Positions 37,907 to 49,127 of a stretch of DNA of 64,000 bases are shown piece by piece. The position numbers and the translations under genes were made by a program. The notes under the pieces were generated by a model, which did not search any database, was not told the origin of the DNA, and saw only the letters and a list, made by a program, of their open reading frames with translations. Source of the DNA: Nemophila menziesii (Eukaryota; Streptophyta; Magnoliopsida; Boraginales; Hydrophyllaceae). Position 1 is the first letter of the stretch, and every line of letters starts with the position of its first letter. The stretch lies in contig JARWIR010000013.1 in the NCBI GenBank assembly GCA_029959085.1, positions 13,827,186 to 13,891,185 of the forward strand, given 5' to 3'.

Positions 37907-39062
37907 AAACCTCCAAAGGTGATTTTTTTTAGAGTGTGTAAAAATGCACTAGCTACTGAATACAATAAATTTAAAAGAAAATGTGCAATGAATAATATCT
38001 ATAAAATTTGTCATATAAAAAAAGAAGATATTGAGCACTTGATATTGATTGTACATGAGCAAGAGTTACATGGTATGCAACTCCTTTGGAAATCTTGTCA
38101 AGAAACAATAAAACAATAAACTTTGATAAATGATTCATTAAACTAATAGTTACAGCATATACACTTGACAAAGCGATTCACTTAGGGTAAAAGGCTGCCA
38201 TGATAGCTTGGGCTATCTGGAAGGCTAGAAATTATTATATTTTTAAGGGAATAAAACTCACCCCATAAAATGTAGTTGCTAAAGCATCAATAGCCCATGC
38301 TGAGTTCATAACACTTCACAAAAATCCCAGTGAACCCGAGGGTAAGTAAACACACAAAAGAAAGCAAGAAATATAGTCAGTATTAGGGGTGGAAATCGGA
38401 TCTGAAATTTCAGATTTCCGACTTTTCCGATCCGAAAATTCCGATTTTAGAATTTTTCCGAAAAAATAGGATCGGAATTGAAACTACGTATAACTTTCTG
38501 AAATTTCTGGATTTTCCGATCCGATTGTATTTCCGAATTATATTTCCAATTTTATATTATATATATTAAATAAATAATAAATAATAAAATTAGAAAAAAG
38601 TAGTACAGCCGAAGACGTTGAAAAATTTCAGAACAAAAAAGAAAAAGTAAACTTTGAAAAACAATGAAACATTTTTTTTTATGTTCGAGTAAAGAAAGAC
38701 AATGAAAGATGATAAAACCTAAAACCCATCTCTTCACGCTCGCATTGGAAAAAAACAAAAAGAAATCTTTCACACACTCAGGTCTTAGTAAGCAGCTCTC
38801 CTGCATAAAAAAACCACAGCCACTTGTGGACCATTCTTCACCATCATCAACCTGGCTTGGCTACCCCGTCAATAAAAGTTTAGAAATTCTAAATCAAATA
38901 TTTCGTAATTTCCGAATTAAAATTTCTGAAATTTCGAACCAAAAGTTTCGATATGTCCAAACAACAGGTTGTTGGTTTGTTGTTTGGTAATTTAATCTTT
39001 ACCCCGAATTTCTAGTTAGATAGACTGGTTTTGGATGATGCAATACCTGAGAGTATTGAATG
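37907..39062 (+). pseudogene. array unit 13: zf-RVT plus RNase H remnant, interrupted
   Basis: The zf-RVT half (37919-38119 and on) is present. From ~38383 to ~38955 unrelated sequence replaces the middle of the RNase H region. Array sequence resumes at CAAACAACAGGTTGTTGG (~38958). Confidence 0.75.
38383..38955 (+). mobile_element. hAT-like fragment inside unit 13
   Basis: Begins TAGGGGTGGAAATCGG, like the ends of many plant hAT elements, followed by repeated CCGAAA/TTTCCGAT motifs. There is no matching CACCCCTA at the right side and no clear 8 bp duplication, so the right end is lost. Array sequence between the flanks (most of RNase H) is also missing. Confidence 0.45.
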
Positions 39063-39935
39063 ACCTTTTGTAACATCTTTAGCTTTTATGCTCTTTTATG
39101 AAATTATGCATTCACTAAGAAAAAAGGTTAACTAAAGACTATTTATAGGAGTATTCTATCTGAATTTATTTTTTTGTAAAAAATTTAAGGAGATTTTTTA
39201 TTATTAACTTATATTAAAAGAATTACAAAAAGACTCTTAGTAAAAAATAATTACAAACATATTATTATCGTTTCTAACACTAAAAATTTGAAAAACAACT
39301 GTCGCAGCAGAGAAGAAGAAAAATAAGCCATCACCGTAAGATTTTTGTGGAAGGACACGTTAAGTTGTTAAGGTAAGGTTAACAAAGAAATGTATACTAT
39401 AAGGAAGAAATAATTTCTTGAATGAAATAAGTAGAGAAGTTGGAAAAGGAAACTTATATCTGAAACTTTTCTTTATTCCAAGAATTGAGATACTAGAAAA
39501 ACCTCAAAACATAGAATAAAATAATCAATATATGGGATTCCTTTTGATTCCAAGAATAACAATTCCAGAAAAACCTTAAAACACAAAATAAAATAATCAA
39601 TATCTAGAGCTCCTTCTGATTCCAAGAATTGAGATGCTTAAAAAAATTTAAAACACAGGAATAGAAAAGGTAAATAAATTAGTCTTACGCAACACTCAAA
39701 AGTGGAACAAACCACTAATCAATAGCCTGGTAAACCCTGAAATAACACATAAAATACCAATACAATGTATGCAAATAAAAAATCTTTGTCTGAGATAGAA
39801 GAAAATAATAAAAATAACTTGAAAACCCCAAGGATCCTATACTCAACCTAAAAAAGTTTAGTACAAAAGTTAAAAACTTAACATGCCTCCAAAGGTGAGA
39901 AACTTTTGTTGGAGAGTATGTAAAAATGAACAAGC

Positions 39936-40646
39936 TGTTGGAATTTTTTAAAATAAAGATAATTTTATTTTATTAATTCTTTCATGGTTTTGGAAGAAGT
40001 GGAAAATACCATTTGTGTATAATAGTCCCACTTTATTATTTGGGGAAAAAACCATTGGAATTATTTAATTTCAAATAATTCCTTATTCTTCATAAAGGAT
40101 TAATGGTTTTCTATATATTAGTTGTCATGGGAGTTACAAAAACTTGATAAAGAAAAAACGGACGACTTTAATGAGCATTGACGAGCATTAATGTGACGGT
40201 TTTCTTGTCTTGCTTTTTCTTCTATAAATAGTGACTTTGTCACTTTCATTTCAAGAGGAGAAGAAAACGGATTTTTCTTGAGAGAATGGAAAAAATCTAG
40301 AGAGAATAGAAAGGAAAAAAACTATTCTAGAGAATTTATAGAATAGCATGTAGAACGAAACTAAGAATCAGAAAAGAGTATTCTACTTCTCTTTCAAATA
40401 TTCTGATATAATATTTCTATAGAGTAGAAGTTTTTTGTTAGAGATAACCGGCACGACCGGAATATCTTTTTAACACCATTTTACATTCCATGTAATAGTT
40501 CTTTTCTCGTATTTTCCATGTAAGTTTCGTTATTTTCAATTTATTGTAATAGTGTAGTATTACTTTACTTGAATATTATCTTTTGTTTTACTTTTGGAAT
40601 TCCATTTCTCTATTTTAAAACCAGTGATATTGTTATTTTTCCAACA
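39936..40646 (+). repeat. 5' LTR of the 3.5 kb Copia element
   Basis: 711 bp, TG..CA ends. It contains a possible TATA region (CTTCTATAAATAGTGAC, ~40219) that would drive transcription into the interior, and the same sequence is present in the 3' LTR. Confidence 0.85.
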
Positions 40647-40750
40647 ATTTAAAAATATATTCTTGTAATATCACTGGGTGTTTTTTTTAGAAATGGTTTT
40701 TCCTATCTCGGCAGTTGCTTCATAATTGAACGCAAAGGCCTTTTCCCGAC

Positions 40751-40990
40751 GTGACTATGTTGGAGTCTTTCAATGGTTCCAACTACAAATTTTGGGCACA
40801 AAAGCCACTGATATGTCTTGAACAACATGAACTAGACATTGCCGTTCTCGAGGTATACCCTGCCATTGAGGCCAATGGGGAATATACCGAAGAACTACAT
40901 GCTAGGTTTCTGGCTCTAAAAGTTGAGTTCAAGAAAGCTACTTCAGTGGTTAGGGGATGGATCTTGGATATTGTGACGAACCCCACCTAG
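40751..40990 (+). pseudogene. Copia Gag N-terminal remnant
   Basis: A frame of 79 codons opening MTMLESFNGSNYKFWAQKPL, the F-x-G-x-N-Y-x-x-W pattern at the start of Copia Gag (retrotran_gag/UBN2 type). It stops after IVTNPT and no continuing frame is seen. The position 104 bases after the LTR fits a Gag start. Confidence 0.7.
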
Positions 40991-41696
40991 TATTTGTGTG
41001 CCGTTGAGAAGTCAATAAAGACTATCCGTTTCACGGTTTAGAAAAAACACGAGGGTGATGGTTCTGATGAGAATAAGTACGTCACCGGGAAATGACCCAA
41101 AAAGATCTAATTAGTCTCATACAAGTCGAAAAGTGAATCGACTCATGGATAAGTCCTTAAGTTTCCACGTTTTTATGAGTTTAAGGATTACTTTGGCCCC
41201 TTATATTACCACTTTTTAACTCTTGTTGCCCTAAATTTCATTCACAAACATGGATATATATCAATTGGATATTAAATAAATGTGTGAATGAAGATCTATG
41301 TGAAGAGATCTATATGGTGCAACATGAAGGGTTGATGGTTTTGGATTAAGGGGATAAAGTATGAAAACTAAGGAAATTGTTTTGTGTTTTATAAACGGGC
41401 ACCGTGTTAATGAAATAGTATCCTAATAGAAGATGGATCAGTTTGTGCTACACTTATATGAATATGTGTACGCCATGATCCACTTTTGGTACTTTTATTC
41501 ATGGGACTTACTTCTTTTATTCTTTTATTTTTGAATAAATGATATGGGGAAAGATGATCCTAAGGAAAAAAATCCATTTAAGTCAATAATGGAATTTACC
41601 TAAGTCAATCGCACTTTGTTGGTAAGGTTTGACTCCTTTGATATAACGTTTTGTAAATATCCTTATAATACTACCTTTCATGCATAAGAGAATTGT

Positions 41697-41713
41697 GGGG
41701 GGGGGGGGGGGGG
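41697..41713. repeat. G17 homopolymer
   Basis: An uninterrupted run of 17 G in AT-rich Copia interior. It could be a sequencing or assembly artefact or a true slippage tract. Confidence 0.9.
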
Positions 41714-42117
41714 TGGCCCTTAATGAATATGCAATGATTATAAGGAGTGTGACATTCGTAATGAGTATTCTCAACCTGGTATAGTTTATATTTTAAAGAA
41801 ATCAAGTGATGACCACTAGGTTAATTTTTGTCATTTGATAAAGTACGAGAGAGGTACTATCGATCTAGATTTGTGTTTTAAAATGACTCATGTAATTCTT
41901 GAAGGATTTTTTGTTAAGCAAACTAGGTCCCTTAAAAATGATTAAATAAATGGTTGATTTATTTACTAAAAGACTTAAACGGGAGAGTAATCCTAGAAAT
42001 GTTGAGTGATAGGACTAGAACCCATTAATGGGAAACCTATGACTAATAATTATATATGGTGCACTGACTTCCTATCTATATAGTGTAAATTGTGCATACA
42101 TGAGAAAACTAAAACTT

Positions 42118-42285
42118 AATGAATTCATAGCCATGCGTGGTGGTCCTATTGAGACGGACTTGATGAATTCACAGTTGAGGTTGTTATATATATCTCATAC
42201 TTGATGAATTCATAGCTAAGTGTGGTGGTCCTATTGAGACGGACTTGATGAATACACCGTTGAGGTTGTTATATATTGATCATAA
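42118..42285 (+). repeat. ~95 bp tandem repeat in the Copia interior
   Basis: GATGAATTCATAG then GTGGTGGTCCTATTGAGACG then GTTGAGGTTGTTATATAT occurs twice (42118-42195 and 42203-42277). A third, partial relative is near 42340-42395. Non-coding, just upstream of the 3' LTR. Confidence 0.75.
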
Positions 42286-42738
42286 TATGACTTCAAGGAG
42301 ACGTCCTTGATGTTCCCAAGGGATCATTTTTTAGACTCGCCATAAATTCATAGCCCGTAAGGGTGGTCCTAAAAATAAAGGACTTGATGAATTCGCGAGA
42401 CACAAATAAGGCTGAGCTTTATTGCTCTTAATGATCTCAAAATCCGAGAGGGGTCAGCTAATGCAGCCAGACGCTCTTGGAGATCACCTATGTGTAAGGA
42501 AAGGGTGATGTTTGAGGAATTTATAACTACCAGCCGAGTAGAGTATGTGCTATGAGGGTCTCGATCGAAAACTATCAAGTTCAAGAGTACATTCACTTGA
42601 TATGTTTTTGGTGGTTGCCTCACTTCACTACGTGTCAATTCAAATCGAAAGATATTGCCACTTAAGTACAATTCACCCAAATGCTGGTATTTATGTAAAC
42701 CTGTTCACCTTCTCTCCCAAAGAACATGAGTGGGGGAT

Positions 42739-43430
42739 TGTTGGAATTTTTTAAATAAAGATAATTTTATTTTATTAATTCTTTCATGTTTTTGGAAGAA
42801 GTGAAAAATACCATTTGTGTATAATAGTCCCACTTTATTATTTGGGGAAAAAACCATTGGAATTCCTTATTCTTCATAAAGGATTAATGGTTTTTTATAT
42901 ATTAGTTGTTATGAGAGTTACAAAAACTTGATAAAGAAAAAAACGGACGACTTTAATGAGCATTGCCGAGCATTAATGTGGCGGTTTTCTTGTCTTTCTT
43001 TTTCTTCTATAAATAGTGACTTTGTCACTTTCATTTCAAGAGGAGAAGAAAAAAGATTATTCTTGAGAGAATGGAAAAATCTAGAGAGAATAGAAAGGAA
43101 AAAAACTATTCTAGAGAATCTATAGAATAGCATGTAGAACGAAACTAAGAATCAGAAAAGACTATTCTACTTCTCTTTCAAATATTCTGATATAATATTT
43201 CTATAGAGTAGAAGTTTTTTGTTAGAGATAACCGGCACGACCGGAATATCTTTTTAACACTATTTTACATTCCATGTAATAGTTCTTTTCTCGTATTTTC
43301 CATGTAAGTTTCGTTATTTTCAATTTATTGTAATAGTGTAGTATTACTTTAATTGAATATTATCTTTTGTTTTACTTTTGGAATTCCATTTCTCTATTTT
43401 AAAACCAGTTATATTGTTATTTTTCCAACA
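42739..43430 (+). repeat. 3' LTR of the 3.5 kb Copia element
   Basis: 692 bp, near-identical to 39936-40646, followed by the duplication CAAGC and then array sequence TACTGAATACAATAAATTT. Confidence 0.85.
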
Positions 43431-43964
43431 CAAGCTACTGAATACAATAAATTTAAAAGAAAATATGCAATGAATAATATCTGTAAAATTTGTCATACGG
43501 AAAAAGAAGATAATGAACCCTTGATGTTTGATTGTAACTGGGAAAGAGTTACATGCTATACAACTCCATTAGGAATCTTGTCAAGAAACAATAAAATAAT
43601 AAACTTTTATAAATGGTTCACTAAACTGATAGTTACAACATTTATACTTGACAAAACGATTCACTTAAGGGAGAAGGCTTCCATGATAGTTTGGGTTATC
43701 TGGAAGTCTAGAAATGATTATATTTTTACAAGAAGAAAACTTACCCCGAAAAGTGTAGCTGCTAAAGCATCAATAACCTATGATGAGCTCATAACAGTTC
43801 ACAAAATTCCCATGAACCTAAGGCTAAGAAAAATAATAACACAAAAGAAAGCATGAAATAATGCCAGTATGGAAAGGAAACAATAATAAACCCGCTATGT
43901 AAATCCACTTTCCTTGGGAAGTATGAAAAACTGCACTAGCTACAGAATACAATAAATTTAATAA

Positions 43965-46900
43965 TATTTTTTACATAGGAGATCATAATGGATCGTGGGA
44001 TATCAATTACAATAAAACATCATCAATCAAGCCTGGACTATGAAATAATCTAGGTGTTTTCCAACCCATCCCGTCTCTTATAAGGATGTTACATAAACCT
44101 TAGGAGGATCTTTGTGACGACAATACCGATCAACACCTATACGAGCTAACCAATCCGCACACGAGTTTCCTTCTCTATAAATCCCTCTCAGTGTAAACTT
44201 CCTGTTTGGAAACAAACTTTCACGAATTTGTTGCACCCAAACCGCCATAGGTTCTCGTCCACTATCCATCTTTCTAATAACCTCAATAGCTTCCCAAGAG
44301 TCCACGTCCACTTCAACAGTGACCTCTTCTAATATTAATTTCTCCACCAGTTTCAACCCCTCACAAAGTGCGATGATTTCAGTAATAACGGGCATATCCT
44401 GGTTTGTGGACATGGAGAACTCACTGATCCAAATGCCATCCTCGTCTCTACACTACACCTCCACCACCACCATACGTTGCCAAGCGTTACAGCTCCCGTC
44501 TGTGTTCAATTTAAAACCCCGATTTTGTTTAGTCCATACAAAGAGGTTAACAAAAGATGTCTATGCGATACTTTCCCCAATTCTTGGCCCCACACTCTAG
44601 AGTAGTTATACACCATGAATTTTACCTTTTTAACCATCTCCTTTGCTGTCGGAAATGCAAAGCTATTGATACCACTCCATTTCTCTCTTTCCAAATAAGC
44701 TCAATCATTGTCCCAAAGAACACAGACCATAAAACCCGTGCAAAAATACTTTTACTTGCCAAATTTATTTGCCACCAGCTTGTAACCGATCCACAAATAG
44801 TAACCAGGGGATCCTCTAGAGTTGTAGCAGAAGAAACAACCTGTAAATGAGTTGAATGTGTTGGAGTAATTATGTCTGCAGATCTTGTCGATTTGATGAA
44901 CTCAAGAAGGTTGTTGTTGGTGCGCTGAAGTGTCCTTTCCAGCTGACATGGCATGAAATGTGCGACCTCAACGCTATTGACATGCTGCTGCAATAGAAGA
45001 CCAGGTCTCACTCTCTGGAAATCATTGACTCCATTATCCAGCAAAATTGCACTGGAGCTCCCTGGTGCTATTACTGTAGCAAAATTTCAAGCAAGTTCAA
45101 AAGATGCCCCCTGCCAGTTGACACAACTGCTCCGTGAGATATATTCCCTAATCACTTTCCAAATGTCCATTTATTTAATACAATATTTGTGCATGTGCAA
45201 AGCATTTTCCTCCACCATTTCACACCTGGACACAAAGTAGATACCTCCACGTCTCTTTTAACAAGATTACCCCTTGTCGCAAGTCTTTCTTGAATCACAC
45301 GCCAAATCAAAACTCTAGTATGTTGCAGGCACTTCAATGACCACACCATATACCAATTAATGTCTAGAAATCTTGCACTAGTAGCATCATTCACCCAAGC
45401 CGATTTAACAATATATATCCAGTGAATATCATGTAACCAAGATAATTTATCCCTCTCATCATCACCTATCGCTAACCTAACTCCCGAAAACTCTAAAAGT
45501 TTATAGGTAGGAAGAAAATGTTGGAACGTGTCCCAATCCCACGAGCCGTCAGTCAAAATATAATCCACGATCTTTTACCTCTTTCTTTATCCCCGATATT
45601 TCTAGTCACATAATTAATTAACGGTCGTTCTCCTAACCACCAATCCAACCAAAATCACACGCTTTTTCCATTTTTTACGAGCTATCGGGATCCCCGTCTA
45701 ACTACGATAACACCTTTCACAATGGCTCTACTCATACGCGAATTATTTTGCTTAAAAGAATAGTAGGTATGATTCGTCTTGAAATAATTTTGTCTTATAA
45801 CTATAGCCCAAAGTGTCATGTTATCGTGGATCGCTTTCCAGCCCAATTTACCCAATAACACCTTGTTCATATCTTCAACTCATTGAAACCGAAGACCCTC
45901 CGCCCTCTTTGGTTTACACACGTCCTTCCAAGCTACTCAATTTATACACTTTTGTTCTTCCTTTATACCCCAAATTAACTCTCTCCTTATTCTATCAATC
46001 TATTCACACACATAATAGGTAACTTTTCCACTTGCATGATGTACATAGGCGCCACACTTAAAACAGATTGCGCCAACGTTATACGATCGACAAGTGATAT
46101 CATATTTCCTTTCCATTTCGCAAGCTTTCCTCGTAAACCATTGATGAACTCCCCATAAATTCCGCTTGGTCTTATTCCGGACAAAATAGGGACCCTGAGA
46201 TACTTTCCAAATCATTCACTTTTATTATATCTGCTCCTAGATGTGATACTCAAAGACAAATATTCCTAAACGTTTTTGAAAAATAAATCATAGACTTTTC
46301 TTTACTAATTGATCGCCCCACATCTCTACAAAATATATTCTGCGTTTCCTGCAAAACATCAAAAGCATAAGTGGATGCTTCAGAAAACAAATTAAGATCA
46401 TCATCAAAGATAATATGAGAAATCATAATCCCCCTTGAAGTAATTCGGATGGGCTGCCACTCCCCTCCTCCACGCGTTTTTGGATGAGTAATAATAGTCT
46501 CTCCATGCAAATGACAAACAGGTAGGGTGACATGAAATCACCCTACCTAATCCCTCTTTTCGTCTTGAACAGGGGTAGGGGTGTTCCATGCCATAGAACA
46601 ATCATCTCATTATCAGCCATCCCCTCCATCATAAGTGACACCCACATCTCAGGTACACCTAACGACTCAAGCGAATCTTTAATAAAATCACATCGAACTT
46701 TATCATAAGCCTTAGTTAGGTCCACTTTAACTGCCATAAAACTCTTCTTTTCTTTGTGGTGTCTAAGAAGATTGATCAATTTCACTAACCAAAATGACAT
46801 TATCAATAGTAGAGCGGTTCGATAAAAAATTGCTTTGGAAATGTCCAATGTAATTCGCTAAAAGATGACGCATCCGATTCACCAAAACCTTCAGACAAAT

Positions 46901-47300
46901 CTTATAGCACACATTACTCAAGCTAATTGGTCTGAAGTGCGTGTATATTCGGGGTTGGTTATCTTAGGAATGAGATGAACCAACGTCCCTAAAACCTCCT
47001 TCGAAAAGCTCTCCACTTCTAAAACATGTTTAATCATATCACAAACTGCAGGTCCCACAACAACCCAACATTTCAGGTAGAAACCTGAAATCATCCCGTC
47101 TGGACCTGGTGCCTTGTGAGGCGCCATTTGAAAAACAGTGACGCGAACTTCTTTATCCGAAACACTCCTCCGAAGTGACTCAATATCACTATCCGCAAAG
47201 GATGGTAAGCGAGGTAAATAGAAATGATCTTGGGTAGCTTCTTCAAGCGAGAATAACTCATCAAAAAAAATTCTTCACCTCTGTGTCTACAAACTACAAG
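43965..47300 (-). pseudogene. second L1-type LINE, ORF2 remnant, 5'-truncated
   Basis: Read right to left: the RT N-terminal part (47290-46918, MAPHKAPGPDGMISGFYLKC), RT palm (46848-46543, VKVDLTKAYDKVRCDFI), the catalytic box SHIIFDDDLNLFSEAS (~46420) with both aspartates kept, thumb and linker (46184-45682, LGKLGWKAIHDN), zf-RVT (45568-45152, VLIWRVIQERLATRGNL), and RNase H (44520-44078, with NTDGSC and GNSCADWLARIG). The endonuclease and first ORF are missing, so it is 5'-truncated, as is usual for LINEs. Frameshifts separate the frames, each at most 140 codons. It is clearly a different lineage from the LINE at 2.6-6.5 kb. Its truncated 5' end lies ~360 bases from the COX6B start codon. 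A T-rich stretch at ~43965 may be the tail. Confidence 0.88.
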
Positions 47301-47463
47301 TGACGATCATTCCTAAAAGCAATTCACTTCCTATTCTCTTAATAATTTCTTTATAGAAGAGGATACTGTTAAAATTCTTATGAATAATAATAATAATAAA
47401 ACTCTACCGTCAATTATCCTAACATTTTTTATGGTTAAAATTTAGAAAAACACTTTCATAAAT

Positions 47464-47517
47464 TGGGCCTTAGTAGACACTTAGGACTTATACAAAGTCC
47501 AACCGCTAGAGGGCCCA
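47464..47517 (+). promoter_or_regulatory. pair of site II (TGGGCC) elements upstream of COX6B
   Basis: TGGGCC at 47464-47469 and GGGCCCA at 47511-47517 (TGGGCC on the other strand), 143-196 bases before the ATG. Site II motifs (TGGGCY), bound by TCP factors, are typical of plant promoters for mitochondrial respiratory and ribosomal genes. No convincing TATA box is seen. Confidence 0.6.
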
Positions 47518-47659
47518 AAAAGAAAGACGTGTCACCGCTCACCTCTAAATCTGGTATTAGCTTGAGCTTTAAGTCCACTACTTCCACCAATATCTCTTCC
47601 TTCTAGTAAAGACCTAGAACTGTTCTTCTCTCTCTCTGAAGCAGCTGAAGAATTCAAAC

Positions 47660-49127
47660 ATGCCTGAAGCCCAAACCCCATCGTTAGCTGAGGTAACTTT
47701 ACATTTCAGTATTACTTTTTTTCTCCGTATTAATTGTATTGAATCATTTATAAATTCATTATGTGTATTTAGATCTAGCTGATTAGATAATATTAACTAT
47801 GATTTTAATTTAGCTTAATTTAAAATTTCGTCCTGTTTGGGAAAGAGGAAAAATTAGATAAGCCTCTTTTGAACAATTGATTCGAACTCGAAAGATAAAT
47901 TTAGTAAATTTAGAGTTTTCCTACCTGAGTAAAGTGTCGTCTTGATATAATCCATAATGAAGAGGACAGTGATTATCCGGGTTGATTTATCTGGCAAAGA
48001 TCGAGGGTTGACAATCGATTAAATTAACTTCGCATAGGTTCTAGCAAAAAATGTTAATTTTTCCTAAATTTGGAATCATATTTTATGACTTTAGGTGCCT
48101 TTTTTATGTTTTCTATCTGGTTTGATCTCTAATATAAATTTCACTCAATTGTGTGAGTGGTTTGAACTAATTATATTTACTAATATTTTGGGAAACAGGA
48201 TTATTTACTTGAGAAACAAGAAAAGTCTGATGAGGCCACCAAGCCCGTGGAAGAGGCTGTAACTGCTGTTGAAGAAGCTGATGAGACACCTGTTGTTGAG
48301 AGTAGTGAAACTGCTGACAAAGAAACCACTGATGAAGCTCCTGCCAGTGAAACTGAAACTGCCACCAGTCAGAGCACTGAACCAGAAGCTGCTGATGATG
48401 AAACACCTGATGAGATTAAGGTAAGCTGGACTCACTTTATTATGTCAATTCTTGCTCACAGACTTTTTTTTAGTTACAGTCCTCTCTCTCTCTCTCTATT
48501 CACCAACTTTTCAGAATTGTATAATTAATAATACATATCTTAACAATTCAATTACATTTACAACTAAAAAAATGTGTGGGTCAAGGATATACATAAATTT
48601 CCTTGATATAACTGTGAAGAAAACTATTGGGATGTGTTTGATTGTAATCTTGTAAATCTATGACTAAGGTTCATACGAAGAAACAAATGTTCAATACATA
48701 TATAATTTGCACTATGATTTCATAAATCATAATTTGACTAAAATAATCATGGTGGTTATCACAGCTTGAGACGGCACCAGGTGATTTCCGATTCCCCACA
48801 ACAAACCAAACCAGGCATTGCTTTACCAGATACATCGAATATCATCGGTAAGTATTGATATTTTAATTTTAGAAGGTTTTATCGACTCATTTATTTGTCT
48901 TCATATTAGGTGTGTTGCTGCAAAAGGTGATGATGCTCCCGAATGTGATAAGTTTGCTAAATATTATCGTTCCCTCTGCCCAGGCGAATGGGTATGTTGC
49001 TATATAAAAAGAGCTTTTATTAGATTCCCATAATACTAATTACTAAAGAATATGCTCCATATTGGTGGTGCAGGTTGATAAATGGAATGAGCAAAGGGAG
49101 AATGGAACATTTCCAGGTCCTTTGTAG
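47660..49127 (+). CDS. COX6B: cytochrome c oxidase subunit 6b (five exons)
   Basis: Small subunit on the intermembrane-space face of mitochondrial complex IV. Exons 47660-47692, 48199-48420, 48765-48847, 48910-48991 and 49074-49127 have GT..AG borders and matching phases, giving 157 residues. Residues 1-85 form the acidic, Glu/Thr/Ala-rich extension typical of the long plant form. From residue ~87 comes the conserved core ETAPGDFRFPTTNQTRHCFT with the twin-cysteine CHCH pattern C104-X9-C114 and C125-X10-C136, oxidised in import by the Mia40 pathway, then PGEWVDKW and the end GTFPGPL. The ATG was chosen because MPEAQTPSLAE splices in frame to exon 2 and sits ~85 bases after a plausible 5' UTR. 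Its promoter has two site II motifs and abuts a LINE. It looks intact and functional; the long-form plant gene is about this size or longer. Confidence 0.95.

Larger units (their letters stand above)
39936..43430 (+). mobile_element. reduced Copia LTR element, 3.5 kb, TSD CAAGC
   Basis: LTRs 39936-40646 and 42739-43430 (TGTTGGAATTTTTT .. TTTTTCCAACA) are nearly identical, apart from a ~16 base stretch present only in the left one. They are bounded by CAAGC at 39931-39935 and 43431-43435. The purine tract GAGTGGGGGA precedes the right LTR, giving + orientation. The ~2.1 kb interior keeps only a Gag-like start (40751-40990, SFNGSNYKFWAQKPL) and near its end an RNase H tail remnant (DLFTKRLKRES, ~41955). 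Protease, integrase and RT are gone. No TGG-type primer site is visible next to the left LTR. Confidence 0.9.
39893..43900 (+). pseudogene. array unit 14: zf-RVT plus linker remnant, split by a Copia element
   Basis: Starts MPPKVRNF at 39893 and is split at 39935/43431 by the 3.5 kb LTR element. It continues with the Cys/His zinc segment (MNNICKICHTEKEDNEP, 43470) in a frame open to 43856. The RNase H half is almost absent; a stub of a further unit (TATGAAAAACTGCACTAGCT) follows at 43909-43962. Confidence 0.8.
6563..43965 (+). repeat. tandem array of ~14 LINE-3'-end units (LINE-derived satellite)
   Basis: Head-to-tail units, all on the + strand. Each has a decayed coding part (zf-RVT, about 120 codons, then RNase H, about 150 codons) followed by a ~700-800 bp spacer. 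Using the ATG of the MNNICKICH segment (or its equivalent) as anchor, units fall at 7100, 8798, 10492, 20932, 22573, 24313, 25978, 27775, ~29433, 31230, ~32908, 34697, 37988 and 43470. Steps are ~1.64-1.80 kb once inserted elements are subtracted. Spacers share GTGGAAGGACACATTAAG, GAAATAATTTCTTGAATG and three ~70 bp subrepeats around TTCCAGGAATTGAGATGCTA. The array opens with a truncated spacer at ~6563 and ends as a stub at ~43909-43962. No unit has an intact frame. Same-strand order and shared mutations point to DNA-level amplification rather than repeated retrotransposition. Confidence 0.9.

Noticed and set aside
38709..38990. 93-codon frame within the hAT-like fragment
   Set aside because: Crosses the fragment's border into array sequence and shows no family motif.
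6563..43965. Regularly spaced repeats resembling a giant repeat/spacer array
   Set aside because: Repeat length (1.7 kb), plant gene content and retroelement protein similarity exclude a CRISPR array.
44319..45240. Plus-strand frames over 44.3-45.2 kb
   Set aside because: Antisense shadows of the minus-strand LINE RNase H and zf-RVT frames.
48167..48435. Minus-strand Gln/Ser-rich frames opposite COX6B exon 2
   Set aside because: They are the antisense of the acidic Glu/Thr/Ala-rich exon and have no support of their own.
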